DNA from: Astropecten irregularis
Lineage: Eukaryota; Echinodermata; Asteroidea; Paxillosida; Astropectinidae
DNA length: 64,000 nucleotides
Direction of reading: 5' to 3'
Assembly: GCA_963971285.1 (NCBI GenBank)
Contig: OZ020246.1
Coordinates: 20,381,217 to 20,445,216 of the forward strand
The notes under the pieces: model-generated
What the model was told of the DNA's origin: nothing
What the model saw: only the letters and a program-made list of their open reading frames with translations
The model's database searches: none
Made by a program: the position numbers and the translations under genes
Part shown: piece after piece, positions 45,477 to 58,400 of the stretch
How the letters are laid out: every line of letters starts with the position of its first letter
How positions within the stretch are numbered: position 1 is the stretch's first letter

Positions 45477-45957
45477 GAATATCAATTATTTGATGAAATT
45501 TTGTCTGAACTTGTTAGATAATAGGAAAATCCTGGATAATGACGCTCATTATTTATTTCATTTATATTTATTTAATTCGATTAGTCTGGAGAGCCCCTTT
45601 GACAGGAATAATTCCTTTTTGGGCAATCCTTCGGGAGCTAATTGGATTCTTATGTAGTTATGTATTTGTTTTGTCCTGTTATACTGAAAGTGTTTATTGT
45701 TGTTCTTGTACTTTGTAACTTGTTCTTCCCGAGAAATAAAAAAAATAAAAAAATACTAAAGCACCGTATATAAAAGTTGATTACCTTGAACCCGTATTTA
45801 CAAAATGGTACATGCCAGATTTTCAACAAAGGACAAGACAGGGCTGGTCGCGGTGTATAGAAATTTGGCACTATGACATCACCGTGCAGAGTGGGGGCCC
45901 ATAATCATTTTGGTCAGTGGGAACCAACCAAGTGTTAACGCATTTTTTAGTGCACTA

Positions 45958-47156
45958 ATGGATCATTCACTTGCAATGGATGGCCCGAAACGGTTTAGAG
46001 TGAAAACCAACCGTTTCAAAGTGGTGGGAAAAGTCGGGTCTCACAGTTTTCTAGATACAATGTTTATTCGGTTCTTCATTCTGATGCTGTTCAGTAGCTT
46101 CCTACTGTTCTTCGTGTTTGTCCTAAGTCAATGGGATTGGAAACAGCCAAGAGGCTATATCAGAGAGAATTGCACTGATGATGCAGTATCCGCGGATCCA
46201 GGCGGTGAAAATATTCTCTGCATCTTTACCGGTCGCTGGCAATACTTGCGGATCAACTTTCCTTATTTGTACCGAGATCTGAGACGAAATGGCGGCGTCA
46301 TCGACCGTGTCTACTACGTCATGATCCAGTACGACGCGGAGACTCGTGACAAGCTGATGAACCTAACCCAAGCCGCCAACAGACTACTTGGAGATGAGGT
46401 GTTCAAGTTTCTTCACCTCAACCACGGCGACAGTACCAAAAACTACAAGGGAATATTTGATGAATTCTACTACGCCATTTTCGACGAAATTGTCAGAGAG
46501 CCCCGGAACAAGTACATCAAGATGGACGATGACATCGTCTACATTCATCCAGATGCTTTCCGGAGTATGCTCGTGCAGCAGAATTCCTCCAAGTGCTTCA
46601 TACACTTCGGTAACATCGTCTCCAATTGGCGATGCAACTACATTCACGACCAGATGGGAGTGTTCAGCGCGCCCGAAGTCAACCCACGCCACCTCAAGTT
46701 TCAGTTCTCGTCCCACGCACGCTGCGGCTGGAAGTCCCAGAGTGCGCCTCGCTGGCACTTTCTGCCTTCCTGTACCACTACCACAACGGCACCTTGGAGA
46801 AGTACCTCTTTGACGGGCTGCACCTCACGACAGAGAGGGCTCGCTTCAGCATCAACGTCATGCTGTTGGACATCAATCTTATCGATTTCAAAAACTTGCT
46901 CCAATGTGGACCTATCGCCGGTGAAGACGAGAAATGGTGGACCGTAACATACTCGTCCAAAGTCAAAAACCCAAACTGTATCGTCGGCCGTGCATTTTTT
47001 GTACACTTTTCTTATTTTACGACCGTGGCCCAAATGACTGAACAAGGTTTCCTTGTTAAATTTGATGCCATCGCCCAACCATTGGCCTCCGATATTCTAC
47101 CACCAGACCTTCTGCACAAGACTGATCGCCTTGAACCTGATAAAATTACTAAGTAG
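45958..47156 (+). CDS. Type II membrane glycosyltransferase-like protein, one frameshift
   Basis: A single-exon gene of about 400 codons. From the first in-frame ATG (45,958; a second with better context is at 45,976), a short cytoplasmic segment is followed by a membrane anchor (FIRFFILMLFSSFLLFFVFV, residues about 36-57). The lumenal domain has KYIKMDDDIVYIHPDAF (DDD at about residues 190-192), the metal-binding motif expected of GT-A-fold, nucleotide-sugar-dependent glycosyltransferases. Potential N-glycosylation sites are NCT, NLT, NSS and NGT. Family, donor and acceptor cannot be named from sequence alone. The frame breaks at 46,736-46,738: the first part reads to HARCGWKS and the second continues PECASLALSAFLYHYHNG one base out of frame, explained by one missing C in a CCC run. 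There is no other defect to the TAG stop. A C-terminal paralogue fragment lies at 41,725. Confidence 0.75.
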
Positions 47157-47338
47157 ATTTACAGGTATGATGATATAAGATTCTATGCATTCAAACAAAG
47201 CTGAGATATAAGGAAAATTGACTGACACAATGTAATACATGTATAATAGAAATTGTTTTTATAGAAAAAGTTTTGTATTCTTACACTAACCATGTTAACA
47301 TTCTACGACTTACTATGTACACTTTGACAGTTTGACAC

Positions 47339-47545
47339 TTTGGTAGCATACCGGTACCGAAACAGAAATCTCCACAGATTTACCTATAACTTACAGAGTA
47401 TAAAGATGGTGATGGTAGACACATTATCGTTAATTAAATTACTTTGCCTGAAATGCTCTATTTATCCAGAAAACAGTAAAACCAGTTGATATTTTAAAGA
47501 TCACTCTTTTCTCAAAAAGATGGCACCATATGGGACTTTAATAAG
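47339..47545. mobile_element. Family A-type MITE, truncated, in 3' UTR
   Basis: GGTACCGAAACAGAAATC, AAGATGGTGATGGTAGACAC, TTTGCCTGAAATGCTC, TATCCAGAAAACAG and CTCAAAAAGATGGCACCATA are recognisable. The right end is lost. It corresponds to the MITE in the duplicated copy at 41,843. Confidence 0.65.
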
Positions 47546-48105
47546 GCTATTTTTTTATAGCCTTTGAGAAAGATCCTGCTAGGATCGAAACGCGCCAGGC
47601 CCTCCCAACTCCAAGCATTTGATATATTTCAGGTCATTTTGGCTGATGAGCAGTTTACAGCAGTTTATTACAATTGGATTAATCTTAAGTTTTGTAAAAA
47701 TTCAGCCCTGTATATGCATGCCTTTTCCTATTAATGCAAAATGAAAAAAAAAATGTCGTCGCCTTCGAATTGACAAACTTGCTTCGTGGAAAGAAAATCA
47801 AGACCATCAGCCTCAGTGGACAGTTCCTACTCTTCATGACCAACTGTAGAAACCCCGGGCACAAAATGGAACAAAATGAAAATTTAACAAATCAATTAAT
47901 TATGTTTTGTCTTTCATTTTAAATACAACTGCAGTAATTGTTTGGGGTATAGTGTTCTTTATTGATTGTAGATTTTTAATCTACTCAATTATCTACTCAA
48001 TTGCTGATTAATATTTTGATACCTGAATCGGCCCTATTAATTTGATAAATTGAAATTAACTATAGCATATAGACATGAAAAATAGAATTGTGTCTGCTTT
48101 TTGGT

Positions 48106-48111
48106 AATAAA
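48106..48111 (+). terminator. Poly(A) signal AATAAA of the glycosyltransferase-like gene
   Basis: AATAAA in TTTTTGGTAATAAATAG, 950 bases after the stop. The same context is preserved in the partial duplicate at 42,691. Confidence 0.55.
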
Positions 48112-48242
48112 TAGTTTTCTTAAAATATTTTAAGCTTATGGTGATAGTTGGCTTGTGGTAACAACATAATGTTTGGTTCGTACTTATCGCGCATCTTTAA
48201 TGATACCGTACTTTTTAATTTAAAAGTGTACAAAGCAAAATT

Positions 48243-48290
48243 TACTTTAGCGGGATTCGAACCGGCGACCTCCTGAATACCGGCCAGGAG
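48243..48290 (-). repeat. tRNA-like SINE fragment
   Basis: Minus strand, GAGGTCGCCGGTTCGAATCC followed by CGCTAAAG. It shares its B-box sentence with 11,541 and 37,381. Confidence 0.5.
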
Positions 48291-48524
48291 CCAGAGTCAG
48301 TTTCCCTTGTGGCTTTTTGATGATTTTTTTGTTGACACTTTCAATTCAGATAGTAAAGAAAATAATTGAGGGAATTCTTACAAAATCGTTAACTTCATTT
48401 TCTTTGTTTGTTTGTGGTTGTATGCCGGGGTTGGGGTGTTGGGGTGTTTGTTAGCTTGTTTGTTTGTTTGTGTGACTGATGCTGCGAAATTCTAAGGTAA
48501 TTGTAATGGTGACTCTCGGAGATC

Positions 48525-48698
48525 AAAACTGTTTTCGGTCTTGTGTTCACTCATGCATTTCTGAATAAATTAACAATTTGTAGGCAGAAACATTTTAACG
48601 GTATGTATGTACCAGGTCCATCTTCATACCCTTATACGTAAATCTGTGACAATTCCTGTTTTGTTTTCCTACCAAAGTATGATCGGATACCTTTAAAG
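48525..48698. mobile_element. Family A MITE fragment (right end)
   Basis: GGCAGAAACATTTTAACGGT, TCCATCTTCATACCC and CCAAAGTATGATCGGATACC ending in TTTAA. Only about half of the element is left. Confidence 0.65.
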
Positions 48699-48891
48699 TG
48701 CAACTTCCAGAACACGTCTCCTAACATGAAATTAGCCTTGGTGATTGTTTAACAAGCTTGGGAACTCGAGTACAACTGAACACAGGGCTGCACTGCTACC
48801 ATTACCCGCCCAAACCCGCAACCAACAAAAACCCCTAAAACAAACGCAGCATCAATCACAGAAAAACAGACAAAGAAACAAACACCCCAAC

Positions 48892-49256
48892 CAGGCGCGG
48901 TTTTACGGGGGGGGGGGGGGGGCTAGGGGGACTGTAGCACCCCCCCCCCAAAAAAAAAAAGTTGTGTAGCACCCCCCCCCCCCCCCCCCCACAAAAATAA
49001 AATGCAATTGAAAAAACAAAACAATACTTGGAAATACAGGATCTTTTCAGTTATTAGGCGCCAATTACATAACAAAACGCGTAGTTTTTGATATAGGTTC
49101 TTTTTTTTTCGACCCCAAATAAGTCATAGCAGAAGCGAGTGTTAGAAGAACCCAAAATATTGGGTCTTCTAGCCCCCCCCCCCCCCCAAAAAAAAAAAAA
49201 AATAATAATAATAATAATAAATAAATAAATAAATAAATAAATAAATTAAACGCCTG
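48892..49256. mobile_element. hAT MITE with exact 8-bp target duplication ACCCCAAC
   Basis: CAGGCGCGGTTTTACG at the left and CGCCTG at the right are flanked on both sides by ACCCCAAC (48,884-48,891 and 49,257-49,264), the 8-bp signature of hAT transposons. The interior has long G and C runs, an AAT/AAAT microsatellite, AGGATCTTTTCAGTTATTAG and AGCAGAAGCGAGTGTT, shared with 50,719-50,978. Non-coding. Confidence 0.9.
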
Positions 49257-49264
49257 ACCCCAAC

Positions 49265-50439
49265 AGACAAACACACATCATCTCACGAAGTCAAGTAACA
49301 AAATTTTAATTTCTTCCATTTCTTGATTATCTGAAAGTATTAAAAATAAACCGTTTCCACCACCTTATACATTAGACAGTATTAATAACTTATGGCAAAA
49401 AATGTTAGTATACTTAAATCGCAAAAAGGCAGTTTTTTCCTACACAGACGATTGTGAAATGCGTGAGCCTGTAATGTCCGCCGTTTTCATCATTAATTCA
49501 TTCAGTAATAACTTCATCATGCACTTGATTCCAAGATATAATGTCCCGTCCATAGACAACATTCAAACATTCAGTCTGCCCCCCCCCCCCCCACGAAAAT
49601 TCCCCCATATAAACTTGCTTTATCGAAGTTTTCAAATAGGTCGTACGAGAATAAAGTCAGGCACCTTTGGAAATCGCTATAAAACTGTCTGAGCCCCAAA
49701 TCTCGCCATTTCTTTAATCAATAAATAATAATAATATATGTGATATAATCATTTTTATTTGGCCATATACAGGGGAACTTAAAACTGGTCATTATATTTT
49801 ATAAAATGCGACGGCAAAAACATTTAACTTCAATGATTAATCGATGTCAAACCCATTCGGAGAAAAAAATCATGTATGATGACGCATGCCTCTTTATACC
49901 GTATAATTTATACAGTACACTTGAATGATTTTTACCCAAAGAACTGTATCTTTTGAAAGTACATTTTAGGCTAATAAAAAAACAATACAAAAACAGTTAC
50001 ACTAACGGAAAGGAGGCAAAAAAGAACTCTGCAATCACACAACTACATAATACGGCGACCTACATCATATTTATAATAGTTTAAACTTTAAGACACCACG
50101 GAAATTCAAACACGGTAATTGCAATAGTTTAAAAATGTTGCTAAACACCCATCATGAGGAATAATTTGTAATGTTTCACTTTCATTGTAATTAATGGCAC
50201 ACTAACACCATCATTACCCTTTTTCGAGATGTGGATGAACAAACTTGCAAAGAACATGACTCCTTAAACACCTCTGATATATATTAAATATTATAATACT
50301 GAGTTACGATATATTCGCTATACTGATGTAGGAAGTTTGCAGATAATTTTGAGCAAACTGTAATAGTAGTCGCTATCAAAGAATATCAGATAAGATTTTA
50401 CGCAATTCCATCATTTTTTAATCTTAATTAGCGCCTACA
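49265..50439. other. AT-rich intergenic, no gene recognised
   Basis: No supported open frame. It contains a C-run at about 49,579-49,592. Confidence 0.4.
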
Positions 50440-50545
50440 AAATTTAATTTTTCACAAAATGTTCACAGGTTTATCATTTTCAGGAACATGTTGGATCAGA
50501 CAAAGTGTGAGTGTATGTTCTGTGACCAATCATTTTAAGATTCTG
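50440..50545. mobile_element. Family B MITE fragment
   Basis: AAAATGTTCACAGGTTTATC, GAACATGTTGGATCAGACAA, GTGTGAGTGTATGTTCTGTG and ACCAATCATTTTAAG parallel the distal part of the copy at 19,833-20,130. Confidence 0.5.
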
Positions 50546-50718
50546 AACGTTTTTTTAGTTGGAACTAAATCCCGAATCTAAAACAACCCTGTTCTTGGCA
50601 GAGTTCCGAGCGTGAAATGAGCCCCGATTGATATGGAACGCCATTTTCTGAAGAGGCAATTTCCATCAGCGACAAATAATGCATCACCACCGAGGTGAAC
50701 ATTCCGTTTTGTCCCGTC

Positions 50719-50978
50719 CAGGCGCGGTTCTTGAACCAATTTTTTTTTGGGGGGTGGGGGGCTAGAAGACCCAATATTTTGGGTTCTTTTAACACTCGCT
50801 TCTGCTATATCTTATTAGGGGTCGAAAAACATGCACCTACATCATACACTACGTTTTTTTTTATGTATTTGGCGCCTAATAACTGAAACGATCCAGTATT
50901 TTCAAGATTTTTTGTTTCAATTGCATTTTTTACGTTTGGGGGGGGGGGGGGGGGGGTGGGGGGCTAAAGCCGCGCCTG
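50719..50978. mobile_element. hAT MITE with exact 8-bp target duplication GTCCCGTC
   Basis: The ends are CAGGCGCGGTTCTTG and AAAGCCGCGCCTG, flanked by GTCCCGTC at 50,711-50,718 and 50,979-50,986. It has the same interior words as 8,688-8,978 and 48,892-49,256, with a long G run near the right end. Confidence 0.92.
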
Positions 50979-52154
50979 GTCCCGTCAGATATGACAATGA
51001 ATCCGACCAATCACAATGCATCACGTGCATGTGATATACCGTATCCCGGCTCTTGGTAATCAGCATTCAATGACTCGTAAAACCGTGCTCATCCTTTATA
51101 AATTCGTCGGAAAACGCTTCAAGAATAACGGTAATTACGAGATTATGATAATAATTCGATCAAGGAATTGATGATTTCACATTTTGAGAGTTTAGGATGA
51201 TAATTGGCTGCGGTAAATTGGTCATTGTTCTAACTCCCAAATCGGAGGCTCCAGTCTCATTCCTGAAAGCTGGCAAACATTGTGCAAGTCTTACGGCTAA
51301 TACAGGCAGTGACAACATGCTTTCCATAATCATACATAATACTGAACATTACAAACAAGGGTGGCTTATTAGGTCTTCCGTACACATCTGTTCCTGCTTT
51401 TACGAAACACAAATTGATCAAAAGAAACTTCTTTTCGCCAACTTATTAAAAACCCATCAAATGAGCCGTGAATATATCATGAACTCCTCGCCTCAGTACC
51501 ACTGATTTATCTATCCAACATTGCATAATGATGTTGCACTATAATGTCTCGCATGTCATTCCGAACAACGTACCAACGCCCTTCAATATCTTTTCATTCT
51601 TTTCATTTCTGCGTTATGACATTAAGAATGTGGTTCACAGTGTTAAATGGTCCCTGCAGTGCTTTTTTCAGTCAGGTTATTTTATTGCCTTCATACAGAG
51701 AATATACTGACAAATAATGAATGGCAAGTCTTATTTTGGTTTCAAACCAGCATTTGGTTTTCCTTTGAATGGCTTTGTAAAATGGGGAATTTTCATGCAT
51801 ATACTCATGTAGGGAACCAACAGCCAAAATATAATGAAAAAAACATACAAAATGAAGAGGCAAACTTGACCTACAGAAATGGTTTGGTAAAAAAATTACA
51901 CCACCAGTTGAGTGAAGGCACATATTTAGCAAAATAAAACCCATTGAGGAGGAAAGGTCTTTCAGAAAACCTATAAAACAACCGCAACTTTTTGTGCACA
52001 AATCAATTGGGTTACTGCTCCCAGTTCCCCAGATGACATCACAGTTTTGCTCATGAATACGGAAATGCTAATTAGCATACAAACCAAAAACCTGTTTTTA
52101 ACCCTGAATCAGTGTGAGGAAGTTGGTAAAATCACAGTCCCCATGTACAGTTTT

Positions 52155-52160
52155 TTTATT
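52155..52160 (-). terminator. Candidate poly(A) signal of the ML-domain gene
   Basis: AATAAA on the minus strand 242 bases after the TGA stop. An ATTAAA variant also occurs at 52,201-52,206. Confidence 0.4.
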
Positions 52161-52401
52161 GGCACATGTTCAAGCCATAATATTCCCATTGCAGAGACCC
52201 TTTAATGTATCGACTTGTTTTGTTATTAATAACATTCTGATCATGCATGAAGCGTAATATCACCAGATTTATCTGCATTAATCATATAATGTTTGGAGAT
52301 TCCATGACTATTTCTTAGACACACAGCCACATCAGGACTCTCCATCATCTATAAACCTGTCTCAGTATACCATCCCCTGTCAGCATGTCTGCCGCCCTCT
52401 C

Positions 52402-52482
52402 TCATAACTTCAGATCTGCAGATGAGCACAGGACAATCCTTTCGTTCTCGTCAATCAGTTTAGCCTTGGCTGAGAAGTGGCC
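52402..52482 (-). CDS. ML gene exon 5 (C-terminus)
   Basis: 81 nt, phase 0, acceptor TTGTGTACAG. It reads GHFSAKAKLIDENERIVLCS then SADLKL and TGA. The G-x-[FY] strand, the L-x-D-E turn and the last cysteine match the end of ML domains. Confidence 0.87.
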   Translation of the reverse strand, partial: GHFSAKAKLIDENERIVLCSSADLKL

Positions 52483-55400
52483 CTGTACACAAGGAGGGAG
52501 GAACCATTTTCAATCATTCAACCATTCTTTCCATGATATTTCAACCGACTCTGATTATATCATTATTTTTCTCGGCGTGGTTATTTCCATCTCACGGGAC
52601 TAAATGTTAAAGGTAATCATACTTTGGTTTTTGTCAAAGATATGCAGATTCGTGGACAAAAATATCAAAGGAGATACAGTAACATTCATCTGTGAAATTT
52701 CAGTCCCATACGGTGCCCACTTTTTGAGAAAACAGTGAAAACGCTCACGGTACTTTTAAAATCTTGTCACCGTTATTTTTTGTCTTTAAAAGATCAAAAT
52801 TGTTTTTGGTAATTATTGGTTTTACTCTTTTCTGGGTTAATACAGTTTTTCAGGCAGAACAATGTTAACCGTTATTTTTGTACCATCACCATCTTCATAC
52901 CCTGTAAGTTATAGGTAAATCTGTCCAGATTTCTGTTTTGGTTTCCTATATCAAAGTACGATAGTACCTTTAATATGATCATGTTGATATGGCAAATAGG
53001 AAAATAAAAACATTAGGCCATATCTCAGCATCAAGTCGCCAGAGCGTTCAACCAGCCTTACCGACCTTGGCCCGTTGGGGGCGCTAACACGATCGTTCTG
53101 TGGAAAGAACAAAATAAATGCAACAGGACAAGCAACGGAATGGATACTTACGCTTGGGACAAGCATAGGGACGTGCAGCTCCTTCATGTAGTACTTACTT
53201 CCTGTAATGAGAAAAACACAATACTGTATTGTCTTTTAGCGCAGACATGAGAACTCACACAACTTACAATAGTCGCCAATTCATCAGTTCTCTTTTTTTA
53301 ACTTCACCATTGAGAGTTCTATGTTCGAGCGGTTAGAAGACAAAGCCAAAAGGGAATAGTATAAACATAAGTGCTGTACAAAGCATGCAAAATCTCCATG
53401 GAGGTAGAAATGGTATCACATTGCTTTGTACTGGTATATAATGGCCATCATGTTTGTACAATATAACAATGAATTAGACTTCGTTACAGCTTTTTCTACT
53501 CCTAATAGACATAGCAGAAGCGAGTGTTCGAAGAAGGGTCTAGCCCCCCCCCCCCAAATATTGGGTCTTCTAGCCCCCCCCCCCCCCCCCCAAATAAAAA
53601 AATGGCTCTTCTAGCCCCCCGCCCAAAATAAATATTGGCTCTAGAACCGCGCCTGGTAATAGTGGTTGATGGTAGTGGATAAGGTACATATCGTAGAAAG
53701 TATAGGCCCTACATAAATAGGGATATTTGAGTAGATGTAGTAATTATAGGTTATTGTGAGTCCAATATTAAGCTTACTGACCTGCCGCCATGGGGCAGTC
53801 GAAGAATGTATCTCTCTCCTCTCCAGGTTCCAGTTCCTGGTCTTCAAACAGAGTACAGATATCCAGTGATTTATCGTAGAAACTCATGTCCCCATACATT
53901 ACAGACACGAATATGGAGCCAGATTCCACGGGCTTGTCTGCAAATAAACAAAAACAAACATACATTTTGAACTGAGAGTCAATTTTTGGAACCGCGACTA
54001 AACAAACAATTAGACAGGTTTTAATTTTTAAGGTTTTATATGATTGGTATAAAGGTCACAGAACAGCTCTTAAATTCTATCTGATCCAGCATGTACATGA
54101 AATAATAAACCTGTGGAAATTTGAGCTCAATCGGACATCTGAGTCACGAGAAAAAAAGCGACTAAAACCCGACTCAATTTTTCTAAAACATGAAGAATGG
54201 TTTTAATACCCCGTTTCCGGTCTTTGTTTGACTGATTTCTGGATACACCACTTCAGGCGGACATTTTTGAACGGTATGTTTCTACTATCATCATCTTCAT
54301 ATCCTGGAAGTTATACGTAAATCTGTGAGCATTTCTGTTTGGGTATAATGTTGCCAATCCTGTCCTGTACCTCACTGACGTTAAAAGTAATTTTAAATAA
54401 GCTATATGCATCTTTAACTTATTTCTTGTTCCTTAACAAGACCCTTTTCGTTGAGCTTTCAGAAGAAACCCAATACGTTTGTTAATGATAGCAAAAGACT
54501 ATATTGAAAATATGTTATATAAAGACCTTCGAATGATGGTCTCAGCTCATGTGATCAAAATGCAGGGACCTAGCCGCCATTATGTAGCTAGTGGCATCAC
54601 ATAATTATGATGATAAGAAACGAAATCCCCAAAATAGAACTATTCTTATCAGATAGGAACGAGCCTAATATATCCACGCATCTGTGATATTCTAGGACCA
54701 TAACGACAGCATCCTAGTATTAAGCAATGGCCGTCATTTGAATATATTCCCCACACTGAGAGATAGTCGAAATAAGCTGAAGGATATTCCATTCCAAGGT
54801 CTGTCGTCGTTCTATGAATACAACAATCATTTTTATTGTCCACAATTTGCACGATGGCGTCCCACGTACAAGCGCTGTATACATGTACCGATTGATGTGG
54901 CCCAAGTTTCATGGCCCCTGCCAATACGGCATACCCCACGCTCGACTCCCCTCATCCATAGCGGAGTAAAATGACATGGGTCAAAATATTTTTATGCATT
55001 CAGGCAGACCGTGACTTCGAGACTGCGTCCATGCAGTGGAATCAGTGTATAAGGTGACCATATTTTGTAGAGATGATCCGGGGGCAATGATCCGTGTCCT
55101 GGGGGAAGGGGTATAATTTTGAAAATATTTTGAATCCAGATGGTGCCTACATGCAAAATGGTGGCATCTATGGACTTCTTGTCCAATTGACATGAGTGGG
55201 TTACATACTTGCATGTCTTAGGCGGTTGTCTTCGCATACTTCTCTGAAGAATGGATCTTCTTGAGCACAGAATTTGTGTTCATTTTTCAATTAGAATTTT
55301 CGGGGGCATTTCGTCAAATCGGGGACATTTTCGGGACAATTTTGCAAATTTGCAACAGCAGCAACAATGTGCAACATCATCAATAACAGCAGCGGCAGGG

Positions 55401-58400
55401 ACAGAAAGATTCTTGCTTTTTTTCATTTTCCATGTACCATCTTCAAGAAACTGCATGCATGCCCATTTTTACCCCAAGATCATTCATTATTTTCAGGCCG
55501 CTTCTATAAGTTGTGCCCACCAAGAGTTTGCAACGCATTGGCCCATCACAATTCACGGAATTTGTCGAAAAATGCGCATTCTGGAAAGAGATGACATAAT
55601 TATTCTGTGCATTGTGATTGGCCAACGCGTTGCAAACTTTTGGTGTCGCAGTAATTATTTTATGGGATCGCCCGAATGGGAGACTTTGGAGAACCGGTCT
55701 CAAGGCAACAGCGCACGCGCAAAACAACGCGCGCATGCTCACAATAATTGCGCGTGCAGGCCCAGAGATAGCAAAAAGAGACTTCACAAAAGTCTCCCAT
55801 TGTTTCTCGCGTGAGTATGTTTAATCCATCCCTCACTGCTGATTGGCGCATCACGGTTTCTTACCGAATGTGGTGTTTAGGACAACGACCACTTTAAGTC
55901 CTCCTCTGTCCTCATCCTTCATGAGTAGCACCTTGCCAATCACTGGTGGATCTGGTTCCTCTGCCAATCAAAGGGAAATTAATATGAAGTTGAACGGCTG
56001 TACAACTGCAACTGTGGTGTTATGAACTACTGAGTGACACAACGAGTCATGATAATGGGAGGAGCCGACTTGCTCAGAGTCACTCGGGCTCAATACTGAA
56101 GTCGACTCGGTACTAGTGAGTTTTCTTGTTCTGGTTGTCTGCATAGGGTCAAGTCGACTCAATGGTCAAAGGTCTGTATCAAACTGTGCTGAATATGATT
56201 AACTCTTAATATATCAAGAAGTTCATTTGTTGGACAATACGAGGTGTTTTGTTGGTAAACTCACGGGTAAGGCGTAAATAAAGAGACACAGAAGAAGAAA
56301 AAACAAGGATGATTCGTCACGAGTGTAAACTGAGCACGCAGCAAAGCCAGTACGCAAAACAATTCTTACAATGTCGATCTTCACAAGCTAGCTATGCGGT
56401 CGTGTCACGCGCATTTGTTGTTGAAATTGAATGTTCTATATTGTTTTGCAACAAATATTGGTTCCTGGTTATAATCTGCTTGGTCAAGGTTGGCGGTGCA
56501 AACGGTGCAGGGGCCTGATACATGTCAAAACGAAACCCCAGATTGAAATATTGATCTCCGTTATATTTAAACAACCTGGAGACACCAGCAATATAACTTG
56601 CCGATTGACCGATTGACCAGTTGGTCAAAGAGTATATACCATATGGGGTATTCCTTAAAGGTATTATCATACTTCAGTTTTTGTCAGAGAAACTGCAGAT
56701 TCATGTGCATAAAATATCAAGAAAGATACAGCAACAGTCATCTTTGAAATCTCCAGTGAGTCCAGTCCCATACGATGCCCATTATACACTGAGAAAACAG
56801 TGACATTTGTTCACCATTATTTGTTATTTCTTTAAGGTCAAAATTGTTTTTGGTCATTGGTTTTTATACTCTTTATACAGCATTTCAGACAGAAAAATTG
56901 GAACCGTGTTTCAACCACCACCATATCTTTATACCCTGTAAAGTTATATGTAATTCTGTGAAGGTTTCTGTTTCGGTATCATGCTACCAAAGTATGACAG
57001 TATACCTTTAACCAAACAACAATAACAGCAGCAGCATGCAGCAACAACAATAAGGAAATAGAAACAAACAGAGGAACCAAAATTAGTTGTACTGTCAGGA
57101 AACTCCCGCGTGGCTGTTTACTACATGTAGGCCTATTGGCCTAAGCTCAACCAGGATGCGGTATACAGGGTGTCCCAGAAAAAAAACCGCAACACTGTTT
57201 CGGGACCCATAATGTTAATCACTTCAAGATTCAGATATGTGATACAGCCATGTCTTGGCTAAATGACCAATTGAAAGAGTATAGGCGCGCCTACTCTTTA
57301 AAAACAAATTTTGCAAGGACGGCACGCATAGTGGTCAATACACACATAATGTGTATGGAAGAAAGATGAAAATCGGGTTTTGAGGTTTGGTAGTTAGTCT
57401 GTAAGTTTTTTCACTAAATGTTGGTCCAATTTTGCTCAAATTCTATATGGTGATAGCCAAGACATGGCTGTATCACATATCTGAATCCTGAAGTGATAAA
57501 CAGTTTAATTTTCATATAGCCTAATAGTTCTGGACACAGTGTTGCGTTTTTGTGTGTGTACACCTTGTATAGTTCACTACCATCTCACCAGTACTGTCAT
57601 ATTATTATTCATTACCTGTACATGACTGTGTAGCCCCTCATAACGAATATTATAATCGCTCATGCAGTTATTTACATTATGCGAACTTGCTGCCGGGTGT
57701 TTGCATGTTTGTTTGTTTGTTTGTTTGTTTGTTTGCTTATCGTCAGGAACAAACCTCATACGTAATCGTATCATGCTAACAGATAATCGTATGGTCTGAT
57801 ATTATTGCCGTCTGTGATGTGTTCCACTTGAGTTGTTTACCCATCAAAGATCAATCAGGGCAGGGCGGTATACGTGTCACTAGACGTGACACTTTGATCA
57901 AAAATACATAAAGGGCAGTGCATTGCAAAGTTCAGACCTAAGAAAATAAATTGTTAAAAAAAGGTATTCTGTGTTTATTTCCGTCTTTTGAAATCGCTAA
58001 TTGTCTGGCTTAATACTCCGTAATTCCTAAGAAAATGACTTGGTCGGGATATTAACGGTAGTATCATACTTTGGTTTTTGTCAATTAAATACAGTGGGCA
58101 AAAATATCAAGACAGATACAGTAATAGCCATCTGTGAAAAATTCAGTCCCATACGGTGCCCACCTTTTGAGAAAATAGTGAAAAACCGCCACAGTATTTA
58201 TTAAGTCTTTTCTCTTTTATTTTTGATCTTTTAAAAGATCAAAAAGATTTTCGGTCGTTGTTTTACTAATTTCTGGATAAAAAACACCATTCTCAGGCGG
58301 AAACATGTTAACGGTATGTTTCTACCACTACCATCTTCATACCCTGTAAGTAAATCTGTGAACATTTCTGTTTTGGCTTCTTACCAAAGTATGATACTAC

